Counted from the stretch's first letter, positions 23,801-38,800 are shown. The stretch: 64,000 nt of DNA from Symsagittifera roscoffensis (GCF_963678635.1 NC_087070.1:5056539-5120538), one strand, 5' to 3'. Notes: generated by a model from the sequence alone, not told the origin. Numbers and translations are program-made.

Positions 23801-26800
23801 AGAAAAACCGTATCACGTGATTATTAAGGACAAGAAAAGCACCTTCAATGATTCAAATTAATTTAAAATAATTTAAATTTTCCATTATTCCACATCATCT
23901 GAAAGATTATTTTGAAGCAGTTGATTTTCTTTTAAGAATTTGCATGCATTGACTCAAGTTGTTTTTATAATTAAGCCAAATTTTAACATTGAATAGTTAT
24001 TAACTGATATTCTAGTTAACTCTGAGAGAATAGTGACTCATTTTTGTTTCTTTTCGTTAGAAACAGGATAACTGCTGGAGTTTTATCTTGGAAATTTCTC
24101 TTCCTGAGTCTTGGACGCTCTGAAAAAAAAACAAGATAAACAAGAACAGCCAGTGACCATACAAAACCTACAAACCCACCAAATGGTTCCAATGACAAAA
24201 AAACAATTACTTTAACAAGACTTAAGGGTGCTTTCGATTTCGAAGAAAAAAATTAAAAGCAACCTTCGAACAGTATTTTCAACCTTTAGTTGGTTCTAGT
24301 TCTTTTGGAAAAATAGGCAGCAAAAACGAGAACGGAAAACGTTTGTTTTTTTGTTTAAAAAAAACATTTTTTTGTTGGATTCTTCACAAAACTTAGAATT
24401 TTTTGGCCAGCAAAGCGCTAGCACCGTTTTCGGAAGTTATTTTCACAGGTCAACAGGGGCGAATTTAGGGGGGGGGGGGCGGGGGGGGGGCAATTTTTAA
24501 ATATTATCGCATTCGAATAAAATGACGGATTATTTGTGCTCGGGTGATTTTTTGACAGACCAATTTCAAAATTTTACCTAACCATTTTACGGGGTTGATT
24601 TTCATCATCTATTAATATTATTTTTCTGAGCTTGAATTTGAAAAAAAATAACCTGTGGTCATTTTTTAAATTATGAACGTTTGAAGAAATGAAGGTTCAA
24701 AACTTTGAATAAGCAACGATACATTTCGTCAAGTTGAAGCGTAAACGGTAATTCAATCCAGCTCTGAATTCATTCTAAATTGATTTCAGTCACGGTAGTT
24801 GCTCTAATTTAGCATAATTAAAAAGCATGTTGAGGGGTGTTTCTCAAAAAAAAAGTCCTTTTTTCTTCTGAAATTTTTTTCACTTTTTTTTTGCAAGTCA
24901 AACACTAATCGAGACGTTGAAGATTGGTTGGATGTTTGGGGTGTCGCCTTGATACGAGCACTTTTGTCAGTTTCATTTTTACTTGCTGTTTTGACACGCT
25001 CTAATGTGAATTTCAACTGAGCAAATTGGGTCAAAGTTTCAATTTTTCTCATTGTTTTTTGATTCGTAACAAAATTTAACTCAATCCTAATAACCATTAG
25101 TTTCTGATAACTGAATATCTGAAAGTGAATTTAGACATCAATTCCAATGTTTCCAAAGAAGCACAGCTCTAATTTTATTCCAATGTTCTATAATGCATTT
25201 GAAGCATTTTAAATTCCTACCGCTAATCAAAACCGGTCCACCGTAAATAATCACTTATAGTTTTGACTTTAGGACAGTTCATTCCTTACTTGATTTCAAA
25301 AAAGAGGTTTGACACAGACATTTTTACTGTCAAAAAAATTGAGATCCAATATTTTTTTCTACAAAAAAATTAAGGCTCAGAGAGTACTCTGGTCTACAAA
25401 TTGGTGTGAGATTACGGTTTTGATCGAACAGTCTAAGATAAAATGAGCAAAAGTAGTAAGTTTATTCGACTCAAAATTTTCTCAGCGTTTATTTATCTGC
25501 GAAGCAGAGCAATTTTAATCCATTCATTTAAGTTCCTTTCATTCGTGTTTTTGAGGGGTAAGAACCCCACATGTCACATATCCCCCACCTACCTACCCAA
25601 ACTTCCATCCCCACATATCACCCATTTAGCCCCACCGAACCCCTCCACTTAAATCATCCCACTTTTCCGTCCACCCATGACGCCACCCAAAACCCTCCGC
25701 GTATCCCCTCCCCCCACTCACCCCAACACCTACCATATCCCCGGGGATATTGTTAAAGATGTGTGTGTGTTTTTTGGGGATAAGGGGTATGCGTTTACGG
25801 TAAACAAAATAAGGGGTAAGAGGCGAGAAAGCAGGTATAAATGACAAGTATTGGGGGAGGGGGAGACAGCTAGGAAAAAGACAAGTAGAAAACAAAAAAC
25901 CTTTTTGCTGTAGCCAAATGTAAAACACAATTTAGTGATAACAATGCTCAGGTTTTGAAAAGTTGATTTCAATGTTTTGGAAAACCCAGGCTCTTGCTCA
26001 TAAAATCTATCAAAACCGATTAAAATGATTTCTACTTTATTTGTTATATAATCGATTGTTAAACTATCAGAATGGATTTTTTTAGAAATTTACGGAAACA
26101 GACCATGAAAATCCATTATGATCGACTATTGCTGATATTCTTGATAATCGCGAACGCTACATTATAAACAAACGTAGATTTCTCATCGGAGTACTTCAAT
26201 TTTAAGACAAAAAAAACGTAGACTGGATGATTTTTTACAGAATTGATAAAACTGAATGACACTGAATGGAATGAAACCTTTCAAACTAACCCTTAATGTT
26301 TTCTGTGATGTTTCTTTGGTTTCCTTCTGTGATGTTTCTTATGGCTAGGTTCTTTTTCTTCCTTGTCTTTCAGAACAATACACAAAATTGCAGCAGCTGT
26401 CAGAAAAAGATTTTCAAGATAAGAAATTTGATAACATGGTTAAATTTGTATTTTTCAAAATACAACTGGTGACTATCGATAGTTCCCATACTAAAAAAGT
26501 GAATAGGATTTGAAAAATTTGGAGCAATGAATTTTGTTTTTCCTTGAAGTTTTTGTTTATTTTGAAAGATATGGAGTGAGCAGGGACAAATTTAGGAGAA
26601 GAGGTGCTTTTTCCTCACGAAATGGACCAACTGACCAATCAAAAGACCCCATTTGGTAATACTTTTTATATCAATTTTTAATAGATTAACCCCAGACTCC
26701 TTCGGCTCCCAAAAGAAGACGCTTTGACTTTCATAAAGTTTTTTTCCGAAAAAATGCCCCCTCTTTGAGAAAGTTTCAGTGTGAGATTTAGTTAGATTCA

Positions 26801-29800
26801 GTCGAAATAGTTGTCCACGCTGGAAATTGGGTTCGGAATTATTCGTTTTATCTCGAATCTCGCCTTAAAGAGTTTAAAAATAAAATGTCATTTGAATATT
26901 GATTAGCGCCTTATTAACAAACATCGCTATCTTAAAACTGGAAAAGACTATGAACACAAGCAAACAGAAAAAACCGACAGTCAAGTTGCGAGAAATCAAA
27001 ATTGAGCATGAACAAAATTTAAGATTGTTCCTGAAAAAAAAATCCGAAAAATATCTCAAAGATCTATGTAAGAGAGCAAACTACGTTTTTACTACCATTA
27101 CATCATTGAAAAAACGTCAATGAACTTGAAAAAGCCAAAAAACTGACTTCTTCTAAAAGTTTTTCAACTTTTAAATTGTTGAAAAATTATTTGAAAAACC
27201 GTCAATGAACTCGAGAAAGCCAAAAAAACTCACTTGGTCTAAGCGTTTTCAACTTTCCAATTTCTGAAATTTTTTTTGAAAAACGTCAATGAACTCGAAA
27301 AAGCCAAAAAAAATTGACTTGTTCTAAACATTCTTCACTTTCCAATTTTTGAAAATTTATTTGAAAAACCGTCATTGAACTCGAGAAAGCCAAAAAAACT
27401 CACTTGGTCTAAGCGTTTTTCAACTTTCCAATTTTAAAAAAAAAATTTTGAAAAACCGTCAATGAACTCGAAAAAGCTAAAACATTGACTTGTTCTAAAC
27501 ATTCTTCAACTTTCCAATTTCTGAAAATTTTTTTGAAAAACCGTCAAAGAACTTGAAAAAGCCAAAAATAAACTGATTTGTTCTAAACGTTTTTCAAATT
27601 TCCAATTTTGAAAAAAAAAATGATTGGTTCTAAACGTTTTTCAACTTTTGAACTCTTCAAAAATTATTTGAAAAACCGTCAAGGAACTCGAAAAAGCCAA
27701 AAAACCGACTTGTTCTAAACATTCTTCAACTTGCCAATTATTGAAAAGTTAATTGAAAAACCGTCAATGAACTCGAGAAAGCAAAAAAAAATTGATTTGT
27801 TCTAAACGTTTTCCAACTTTCCCATCTTTTTTGAAAAAATTGTCACTGAACTCGAGAAAGCCAAAGAACTCACTTGGTCTAAGCGTTTTTCATCTTTCCA
27901 ATTTTTGAAAAATTTTTTGAAAAACCGTCAATGAACTCGAAAAAGCTAAAACATTGACTTGTTCTAAACATTCTTCAATTTTCCAATTTCTGAAAATTTT
28001 TTTGAAAAAACCGTCAAAGAACTTGAAAAAGCCAAAAATAAACTGATTTGTTCTAAACTTTTTCAACTTTCCAATTTTGAAAAAAAGTGATTGGTTCTAA
28101 ACGTTTTTCAACTTTTCAGTTTCTGAAATTTTTTTTGAAAAACCGTCAATGAACTCGAAAAAAATAAAAAATTGACTTGTTCTAAACATTCTTCAAGTTG
28201 CCAATTATTGAAAAATTATTTGAAAAACGGTCAATGAACTCCAAAAACCAAAAAAATTGACTTGTTCTAAACGTTTTTCAACTTTCCAATTTCTGAAAAA
28301 AATTTTGAAAAAATGTCATTGAACTCGAGAAAGCCAAAAAACTCACTTGGTCTAAGCGTTTTTCAACCTTCAAATTTCTGAAACTTTTGTTGAAAAACCG
28401 TCAATGAACTCGAAAAAGCCAAAAAAATTGACTTGTTCTAAACGTTTTTCAACTTTCCAATTTCTGAAATTTTTTTTGAAAAACCTTCAATGAAGTCGAA
28501 AAAGCCAAAACAAAATTGACTTGTTCTAAATATTCTTCAACTTGCCAATTTTTGAAAAATCGTTTGAAAAACCGTCATTGAACTCGAGAAAGCCAAAAAA
28601 GCTCACTTGGTATAAGCGTTTTTCAACTTTCCAATTTTTGAAAATTATTTCGAAAAACCGTCAATGAACTCGAGAAAGCCAAAAAAATTCACTTGGTCTA
28701 AGCGTTTTTCAACTTTCCAATTTTTGAAAATTCATTTGAAAAACCGTCATTGAACTCGAGAAAGCTAAAAAAATTCACTTGGTCTAAGCGTTTTTCAACT
28801 TTCCAATTTTTGAAAATTATTTCGAAAAACCGTCAATGAACTCGAGAAAACCAAAACAGTTGACTTTTTCTAAACGTTTTTCAACTTTCCAATTTCTGAA
28901 TTTTTTTTGAAAAAAACCGTCAATGAACTCGAAAAAGCCAAAAAAATTGACTTATTCTGAACGTTCTTCAACTTGTCAATTTTTTTTGAAAATTCATTTG
29001 AAAAACCGTCATTGAACTCGAGAAAGCCAAAAAAACTCACTTGGTCTAAGCGTTTTTCAACTTTCCAATTTTTGGAAATTATTTCGAAAAACCGTCAATG
29101 AACTCGAGAAAGCCAAAACAATTGACTTTTTCTAAACGTTTTTCAACTTTCCAATTTCTGAATTTTTTTTTTGCAAAAAACCGTCAATGAACTCGAAAAA
29201 GCCAAAAAAATTGACTTATTCTGAACGTTCTTCAACTTGCCAATTTTTTTTGAAAATTCATTTAAAAAACCGTCATTGAACTCGAGAAAGCCAAAAAACT
29301 CACTTGGTCTAAGCGTTTTTCAACTTTCCAATTTTTGAAAATTATTTCGAAAAACCGTCAATGAACTCGAGAAAGCCAAAACAATTGACTTTTTCTAAAC
29401 GTTTATCAACTTTCCAATTTCTGAATTTTTTTTGAAAAAAACCGTCAATGAACTCGAAAAAGCCAAAAAAATTGACTTATTCTGAACGTTCTTCAACTTG
29501 CCAATTTTTTTTGAAAATTCATTTGAAAAACCGTCATTGAACTCGAGAAAGCCAAAAAAACTCACTTGGTCTAAGCGTTTTTCAACTTTCCAATTTTTGA
29601 AAATTATTTCGAACAACCGTCAATGAACTCGAGAAAGCCAAAAAAAATTGAATTTTTCTAAACGTTTTTCAACTTTCCAATTTCTGAATTTTTTTTTTTG
29701 AAAAACCGTCAATGAACTCGAAAAAGCCAAAAAAAATAGACTTGTTCTGAAGGTTCTTCAACTTGCCAATTTTTTTTTGAAAATTCATTTGAAAAACCGT

Positions 29801-32800
29801 CATTGAACTCGAGAAAGCCAAAAAAACTTACTTGGCCTATGCGTTTTTCAACTTTCCATTTTTTGAAAGTTATTTCGCAAAACCGTCAATGAACTCGAAA
29901 AAGCCAAAAAAAATTGACTTGTTCTAAACATTCTTCGACTTGCCAATTTTTGCAATCTTTAAAGCTAAGTTTAAAATTCGAAATTCGTCAATGGACACAT
30001 TTTCACAAAAAATTTTGAGAAAACTCGCCAACAAGTTAATGAAACCTAATTCACAATCAAAATAATGAACGGTTCTCTACGCGTTCTTTAAAAGTCTTTA
30101 AAAGATACAACACCACCAAAAAATGAACGTGAAATTTTAATTCTAATTTAGCAAAAAACAGTCAATTTTAAAAACAATATATGCATACTTTTTTGATTTC
30201 AAATTTTTTTTTAGAGACAAATTTTCTGTTCTCTTGATTGTACTGAAGAAAAATGGGAATATTTGTGCTCGATATGATTTTTTCAGAGAAACTTTGGTTT
30301 GAATAGCCAAATTTGAAGGTAGTTTTTTTACCATTTGAGACATAGTAAGATACTGAGCTCACAATGGATAATTTTTGTACCTTTGATTGTTTTTTGCAGG
30401 TAATTTTTTTTGGCTGGAAAAATGGAAAAATGTCATATTCAAAAACTTGGGCATTTAACGCGAAACGTTTTTCGTTAAAATAAAGCGTAAGTGGCGATTT
30501 AATCCAGATCTAAAATTCTTCCAATTTGATTTCGGGCAATCTATTTGAAAATTTTATTCCAATACAAAGCGCAAACTTTTTTAAATTTGTTCATTTACAG
30601 ATTTTTCAAAACAATCAGTAAAAATAAGAGTAAAAATCTTTTTTTGAATATTTATCATTTTGAGTTTTCAAAAAATGTTTTATTAATTTTACCCTAAGTG
30701 GGCCGTCGTATTTTTGAGATACAAACTTTTTTTTCTTTAGGAATCAAAATTAATTCATTATTATGAAGTTTTTATCACTAATTTTCTCATGTCTTGCTAA
30801 CTAATTAATATTTATTTTAGTATTTTACTATTTCAAAAACAAAATAAAACGCCTTGAAAAAAATTGATATAAAACTATTATCAAACACGTTATGTAATGT
30901 ACAAAGTGGTCCAATTAGCGTCTAGTAAAATTAAAAGCTAAAACACAAGTAGTTTGCTTAAAGTGTGAACGTTTTTTGATCAAAATTGCGTTTCTGATTA
31001 CGTGTTAATAACACAAAATTTACGCACATTAATCGTCCCATTAAATTTACAAAAAATGATTAAAATTGGAATACAATTTTAGATTGGAGTTCAGAGTCTC
31101 AAAACTTTTCAGATTGTATACAAATTCCGTTCATTAGTGACCAGTTCAACAATTGAAAATTCTCGGGAAAAAAAATTTGGACGACCACGAATATGATTTT
31201 ATGGTTGAGGGAAGTGTTTCTACCACTAGTAAAAACTGTCTGAGTGCCGTCAAATTTGCATTTTATGATTGTCTTCAGGAGCCTCAACCATAAAGTCATA
31301 TTAATATACCTCTAAACTTTTTATTTTTGCTTATACTATTTTTGATATTCATTCTTTCGAATGCTTCGAATGTTTTAGCAAAACTGCTTATTGATGGAGA
31401 TGACTAAATTGTAAGAACTTGCATGCATCTTGCAGGCGTGGAAATTTGAGATTGGCAACCTAATTGCAAGAATTCTGCAAATACTTCTAATATATAGTGA
31501 GATAGTCCATTTAAAAGCCCTCAATTTTGTTAAAAGAATTGTAAGTTTCGTATGAGTCAGGCGAAGAAACTTCTCCAGATTTGCTTTCAAATTACAGAAC
31601 ATAGTCAACAGACAGTAGAAAAAGAGTCCTTGAACGGAAAAAAACAGGGGGAAAAACCGACTTGTTATTCGAACAAATCTCAACTATCGAATCTCTAAGA
31701 AAAAATAGACGACTTTAAAACTCTTTCAAGAACAATTTATAAAGCTCTGAGAAAAATGGATCGTTAGGTACCTTATATTTCCGCTGGAAAACCTGCGAAA
31801 AAAATCAAGTTTCGAAATGAAAATTGGGTCAGGCTTTTCGTGACGTCTACGCTTTTCACTTTTGCTGTTACATAGTAGATTTTACATAGTAGCTTTTTTC
31901 GACTAAAAAAACTGAACTGAGTTAAAAAGAAATCAAAAGTGAAGCCGCAAAAAAATACATTTGAGCCTGAACAAGTTTCAAGAATTTCCTGAAAAAATTG
32001 TAAAAAAAACGATAAAAAACCATCACGCCTATTTAGGAGTCTGCACTAGGTTCATCGACTGTTCAAAAAATTGAAACAAAAAATAATAGGCAGAGAAAGG
32101 GTCGTTTTTTGTGATTGGACCTCAGGGTGTTTGCTTTCGTCTAATTTGCACAATGCTCCAATGATAATAATCCCGGGTTGACCTCCATAAACGAAAAAGT
32201 TTTATCAATCAATTCCATAATATAAATAGCATAAAAACTCTTCATACGGGAATGTATGGAAAAAGTGTTTATCATATGTTTCCATATATGAAAGGTGCAC
32301 GATAAGCTAAATTTACATTGGCGCAAAAATAATCTGAATTAAAAAATCAATTTTCAGCAAACGGTTTTTTTCTCAATTTTAGTCCTGATATCGTTTTCAT
32401 TCAAAGTTAATTTTTTCTGTGAAACAAATTGCATTAAAAAACAAACTGAAAAACAAATTGTAATTTTTGTTTTAAATGTTTTCCAGGCTGAACTTTTAAA
32501 AAGAACAAAGAAGCAAAACTTTCCAAAATTTTCTTTGCAATTTCGAACTAGAAATCTTCAATGCTCTTTTATAGTAAGATTTTCTTCTGGTTGTCTCACA
32601 CAAAACAAGCCCCAATTTTGTCTAGTTAAGTTTTTGTTTTAAGTTTTTTTTAACGAAAAGATTTTTTTAAAGTTCTTTTTAATGTTTTTAGCCAATTTAA
32701 TCAAATATTTTATTAAAGTTAGAATTATTATCTATTTTTAGTTTTAATCATTACTGCGTGTCAATGAGATATTTTGCCTCAACGCCTTTTTATTTTATTG

Positions 32801-35800
32801 ATTTATGGAAAAAAGCTTATCCTATAAATTTTTAAAAAGAAAAACATTTGTCGAAGAGTTTTATTTAATTTTTTTGACCCTTTGGAATTGTACGAAACTG
32901 AATGAGAAGCATTTTTGGTCAACCAAGGATGTTCAGATGCACTAACTTCTTGGATGAAGTTTTGAAAAAAGTTCGGAAACTCGTTGAAACTTTTTTAAGG
33001 TTGACCATTTTAAAGTTCCAAGCTCTCCTAAAACATTTCTTAAATTCAATTTTGGAAAAACTGCTAAATAAAAACAAATTTTGGTTACTTGGAGCAAAAA
33101 AGGGTGTTATTTTTGGCGCGCGCTGTAAGTTTTTTCGCAAGTGGCTTCTAGAAGTTTAACTCGGTTGATCTACAAGAAATGGTTGTGCTAATAAGTACGA
33201 AGGATGCTTAAAAATTGAACTACTAAAATTTTTCGAAACAGAAATCAGGGGTAAGCCGGTCGCCCCTCCTCACGTTTTTTCAAACCCAGAAATTTCACTT
33301 TGGTATTTTTATGTCTCGAAATCAAGACCTTATTTGGCTTTCAAATTGTATTATTGACCAAAAAAGGTTAAATTGCAAGTTCAAAGTGCCCCTTGACTAA
33401 TGAATTGAAATTGAAAACGGGACTAACTCAACTTTTGTATTTTAACAAAAATTAAAAAATCATGTAGGAATCGAATCACGCACTTTACAGAACCTATTTA
33501 ATATGAATGTACAGTTTTAATAGCGCCGACTCAGATGATCAGCACAAAGCTACAAACATGTTCACAGGTGCCGTTTCAGACTAAATTATCGAGCCTTGAC
33601 TTAGATTTCCTTTAGATGCAATTTTTAGATTTCCTTACTTAGATTTCCTAATCTGGACTTTTAGATTTCCTGTTTTTAGATTTTCTTACTTAACATGCCC
33701 AGACTGAAGAACCAGGCCGTCCAGATAAAGCCCATGTAGTTTTGTGCTGCCTTCCTGTCATCTGAGTATACTGCCGACAGAAATGGTTGCCACGCAGCTG
33801 TACCACAAGCAGCCGTTATCATAACACACATAACTGCAACAAAATTTCCACTTTACCCAAGCAGCACGAAGTATTTGAAGCAAAGTTTGAAGAGTTTGAG
33901 CAGTTTTTTGAGCTCCGTTTGATGCTTAATTTGAGCAAATGACAGTATTTAATCTGATTTCTAACACTCGCAGTCATTTTTGCTTTAAATTTTTATTTGT
34001 TCCGATCATTGAAAATGGGTAGAATTTTGTACTCGGGTTTTGAATAAATTTCTTTTCTTTTTTTTTGTCTTTTTTTTCTCTTTGTAGTTTGTTGTTTGTT
34101 GTTCGTTTCAATTTAATATTGACGGAGTTTCGCTATTTTTGTAGTTATGGTTCATATATTTTTAGACTTGGTTGCTTTTGCCCTTGCAACACATACGTCA
34201 TCCTTTTAGGAAAAGTTTCAGAAAACCGCTCAAAATTTCAGGGATTTGTAGGAAATTGAGTTTCTCTGAGCAGTTTTTTTTCAACAATTTAAGCCGGTTC
34301 TGAAACATTTGAGCCGTTTGTTAAGCGATTCGAGTGATATAAAATGGAGCATAACTTTCATTTTGGAATGCGCAAAGACGTTTGTTTTTCCGATTTATAA
34401 CCTTCATTTTTTTCGAAAGTTTGAAATAGCCTTTGCGCATTCCAAATTGCGCAGTGCAAAGATTATTCTCAAATTTATTAGGCTCAAACCGCTTAAAACC
34501 CCTTTTTTCAGAAACTGCTTAAGCCATAAAAAATTGAAAAACGCTCATTTTTTTTTTACAGAAACCGCGCATTTATCTATTATAGGGTGTTTTTGTATTC
34601 GGTTTCAGAGCGAAGGTTGCGCCTAAAAACCGCGTGAACTGAAGCGCAATCTCCGTTATTTTATTCCATAAATATAAACCAAGTTGACTCAAGAGAAAGA
34701 ACATGTAGCTCATCCAAAATGTAGTAGCACATGTATCAACATGTAAAATCACAAATGTCTAATAACTTGTGGAAAACTCATGACTAAATTACCTGTGAAA
34801 CAATAAATCCAAAAAATTCTGAGGAGACACAAGTTCTGATCGATGTTTGTGGCTAAAGAAAGCCTCCTGGTAAAGCTTTTATTTGGCCTATAGTATATAT
34901 GAGAAATCAATCGGCTTTTTTTCCTTTTCCCCCCACCTGCAAAATTTTATTTGTAAAAATTATGTTCACTTTGTTTGATTGTTATGAAAATTGACATACG
35001 GACTAATTAATTTATGACGAACATATTTGGTCTTCATTATTAACCTTGTAAAACCACCCGGTTCGTGTGAGGTGGGGGGAAAAGGAAAAAGAGCCAATCA
35101 ATCTTCTTCGGAACCTAACCTTTTTCATAAAGCTTGCTAATTTCGGAAGTTCGTACCTGGTCGACTATTTCACTAATTTAAAGCAACTATCGCCCCCCTC
35201 CCAAAAAATGATAAAAATTTTGATCAGGTTACTTCCAAATTAGCCACTTTTAGGAAAAAGATAAGGACCTACTAAGGTTGATTTCCGATACATAATGTAC
35301 TGCCAAATCAAGATCTACACAAACAAAGGATCTCCATAGCCACAAACTGCTGTTGAATAAAAAGCACTTTTATGGCAAAAAAATGGATTCTAGCTAATTC
35401 GGACACCTCAAATGAAAAAAATGGAAAAATCGTTTCTAGCTGTAGCTCCAAGGTAAGAGAAGGCTGTGTTCCCTATTCATTATTTCTTTTTAGATGACGA
35501 CTGAGGTTTTTTTTTGACGATTGAATGTTTGATTTGATCTAGTTTTTTGTTTTAACGCAAATCATTCAAATAACAATTTATTATAAGTAAAAAAATAAAA
35601 AGAGACAAGAGTTGTTCATCAGCACACAGGTAAATACAGGTACTTAACGTTTCTAGTCTGATGCTGGAACCTCAATAAGTACAAAGAGCTCAAAACGCGC
35701 AAGTTTCTCAGAATTTCATAAGTAACGATACTCTTTGTTTCAAGTCACTCGAAACAAAGCAAGCTTGGAACGAAACAGTCGAATACATGTTTTCTTTGGT

Positions 35801-38800
35801 CAAGATGGTCAAAACTTTGTCCGTTTGGGTCGAGACGGTTAAAATAACTATTTACGGTCGATTTGGTCGAACCATAACTCGAACAGCTCAACCCGGAAGA
35901 TACATCAAGAATTTGAGGAATACGCAACAATAAAAAGCAACTCAAAGCCACAGGACAATACACGGACGCTTAGTGTAGCCAGATTTGTCTAATGGACGTG
36001 TGTATACATCTGGATAATCGACTGGGACTACCCGCACTGACAGAAATGGTTTTCGGTCGATTTAAATTGATTTTAAATCGATCCAAATCGATTAACCATG
36101 TACATTTTACGAACTTAAATGGATTTTAAATTGATTTAAATCGATCTTTTTGAAAATTTTAAATCGATTTAAGTGTCTAAAAAATCGATTCAAATCGATT
36201 TCGATGGATTTTCCGACTCACTAAAATCCACCCGAATCTCATTTAAATCCATCAGAATCTCTTTTAAATCTATTTTAAATCAATTTAAATCGATCTTTTT
36301 GAAAATTTTAAATCGATTTAAGTGTCTAAAAAATCGATTTAACTCGATTTCGATGGATTTTCCGACACACTAAAATAGATTTTTTTTGCTAACAAGGCGA
36401 AAAAACATACCATTTGAAAAATTGTTGAACATTTTTATTCTCAATTTTTAAATGTAAACACTCGTGCCAGATGTTATAGAATTCAATAAAAATATCCACA
36501 TAACTCAGTTTCAAGCACGAAAAAAGGCAATGAAATTATAGAAAATTGTTGTAAAACAGATTTAGCAAAATCCTATGTAACAAACAAGAAAAAGGTCAGA
36601 ATAAATTAAAATTTGATCTCGTTAATATGCAATTATATCATAGAAAGATATGATAATGAATCAGATTTTGGGCAAATTTATAAAACGAATCAAGAAAAGG
36701 GTCAATATAAATCAATTTTTGAACCCAAAATACGCAAGAAAATCAAAGATTTTTATTGATATTTTGGTCTTTTCATTTGGTCTTTTTTATGCTACAATAC
36801 GCTATGGATGTAAAATGAAAAATGATAAGCAATGAATAAATGCAATCAAATTTCGAAACTGATAAATCTCAAATAAAAAAATCAATTTAAATCAATTTAA
36901 ATCCGTTTTAATCCCCTTAAAATTGAAAACAAAATCAGACTGGAAAAAATGCATTTAAATTGATTTAAAATCGATTCGTATCAATTATTTTTAGCTGGGA
37001 TTTAAGATCAATTTAAATCGATTTTAAATCGATCCAAACCAATCTTCATCTTTTTTGTTTTATCTTCTTACTTTTCTCATACAAAATCGATCTAAATTTA
37101 ATCAACGTACTTTTTTCATACTAAAATCGATCCTAATCCATTTTTGTCAGTGCGGATAGATTGGTTTCAATGAAAAGACTTATAGACTTATTGGAGATCC
37201 AGAATCTTTATGCGTATAACGAATCTTGATGGGCACATATGTCTTAAGCATTGCGAGCCTTGCCAAACAATGAAGAATGTGTTAATAATGAAGGGGGTAG
37301 AAGAAAACCCTAATAAAAAAAATGCGTCAAAACTACTACCACTACAACCTGAGCATGTGTCACAAAAATTAGACTATGCTGATCAATCAGAGTCAATGAG
37401 AGGAGGCAGGGAAACTAGTCATGGAACTAATTGTGGCCGACGTACGTAATTGGGATACGTATTTAGTTAATAAGGCAAATGGCAACATCACTGCTCATAT
37501 CAGGGTGAAGCCTGAATGTTCCGACTGCCTTGTAAGGTCTATGGAATAAATTTCGCTTTAAAACAGTGCTGTTAACTGAACTTTTTATAAATCATGGAAA
37601 TTATTATAAATTGGAGATTTTTTGTTGAAAATTATGTAAAGTACACTTTAATATATTGCGGATAAAGCAAAGTTTTAAATAGACCAAGTAGCACATCTCA
37701 ATTTAATTTGGAAAATGACAAAAAACCATTACAGCTGTAATATCTTTGAGAATATGAGTTCAGGACAACGATACTTTTTCGTTAAAAAAATGTAGCATGT
37801 TCAAAAATCAGAAATTGTTTGGAGAAAAATTATCCCGAGCCCAAATTATCCATTGTTTTCTTCGAAAGTCAGAAAAATATATCAACGCTTATTCGGAGCA
37901 AGAGTTGCCTCTACAGTAACATCAGAAGAGTGGTTAATGTAATAACTGGTAGTTGATATTGCAACTGCAAAGCTATATAATGAGTATAAGTACAAAGAGA
38001 GCTAGAAAGGAGAGCAGAAGAAAGGCTTGACACAAAAACCCGCCAAGTTAAACTGGATGATCAAAACATTAGCAGATTTGTTTCAAGAATGAGACATTAA
38101 GAGTCATCTCAATGAACCAAACTCATTTAAACTAAATTAAAGCATCCTTTTGCACTACAGCGCGCTATGAACTAAAACACAGCCGAAAAACAGTTAGAAA
38201 AATGTCAATGAACGCAAGCAAACGGTGTTGATTTGATTTTAATTGAATCAATATGAAGCAAAATATCAATTTTCGCGAAATTTTCAAAAAACAATAGATA
38301 CCAAATAGAAACAAAAATCTCATATTTCAAAGGAAACGAAAGATAGCCTTGGGGTTCTTTGAAAATTTAGAAAAGTTTCTGATTGACACATGTTTGATCG
38401 AATCAACGGATTTTGAAATAATTAGATCATTTGGGTTTTTTTCGCTAGAAAATCTGATAAACCAAATCCATTTTCGAATTTAGAACTACATCATGTTTTA
38501 GTGACTTTTACACTTTTGCTGTTCGATAGTGGAGTTTGCATTCCTTTTAAAAACAGAAATTAACTGAGCGTAAAAAGAAATCAAAATTTAAACTGCGAAA
38601 AAGTAAGGTTGCGCCTGAACAAACTCTACGACTTTTCGTGAACAAAAAACCAAAAAGTCATCAAATCTTATCCTAGAGCCTGTACTACGTTATTCGACTC
38701 TTAAACTGTCCTCCAACAAAACCAAGGTAATGTAACTCTCAAACCGATGCAAACAAAAGTCGATGTAATGTTTCGCGGCGCGCTCCTTTTTTGGTAATAA

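Noticed and set aside
33462..33545. Minus-strand segment with a box-B-like GTGATTCGATTCC and a following T-run
   Set aside because: No tRNA fold: acceptor, anticodon and T stems do not pair. At most a very old tRNA-derived relic.
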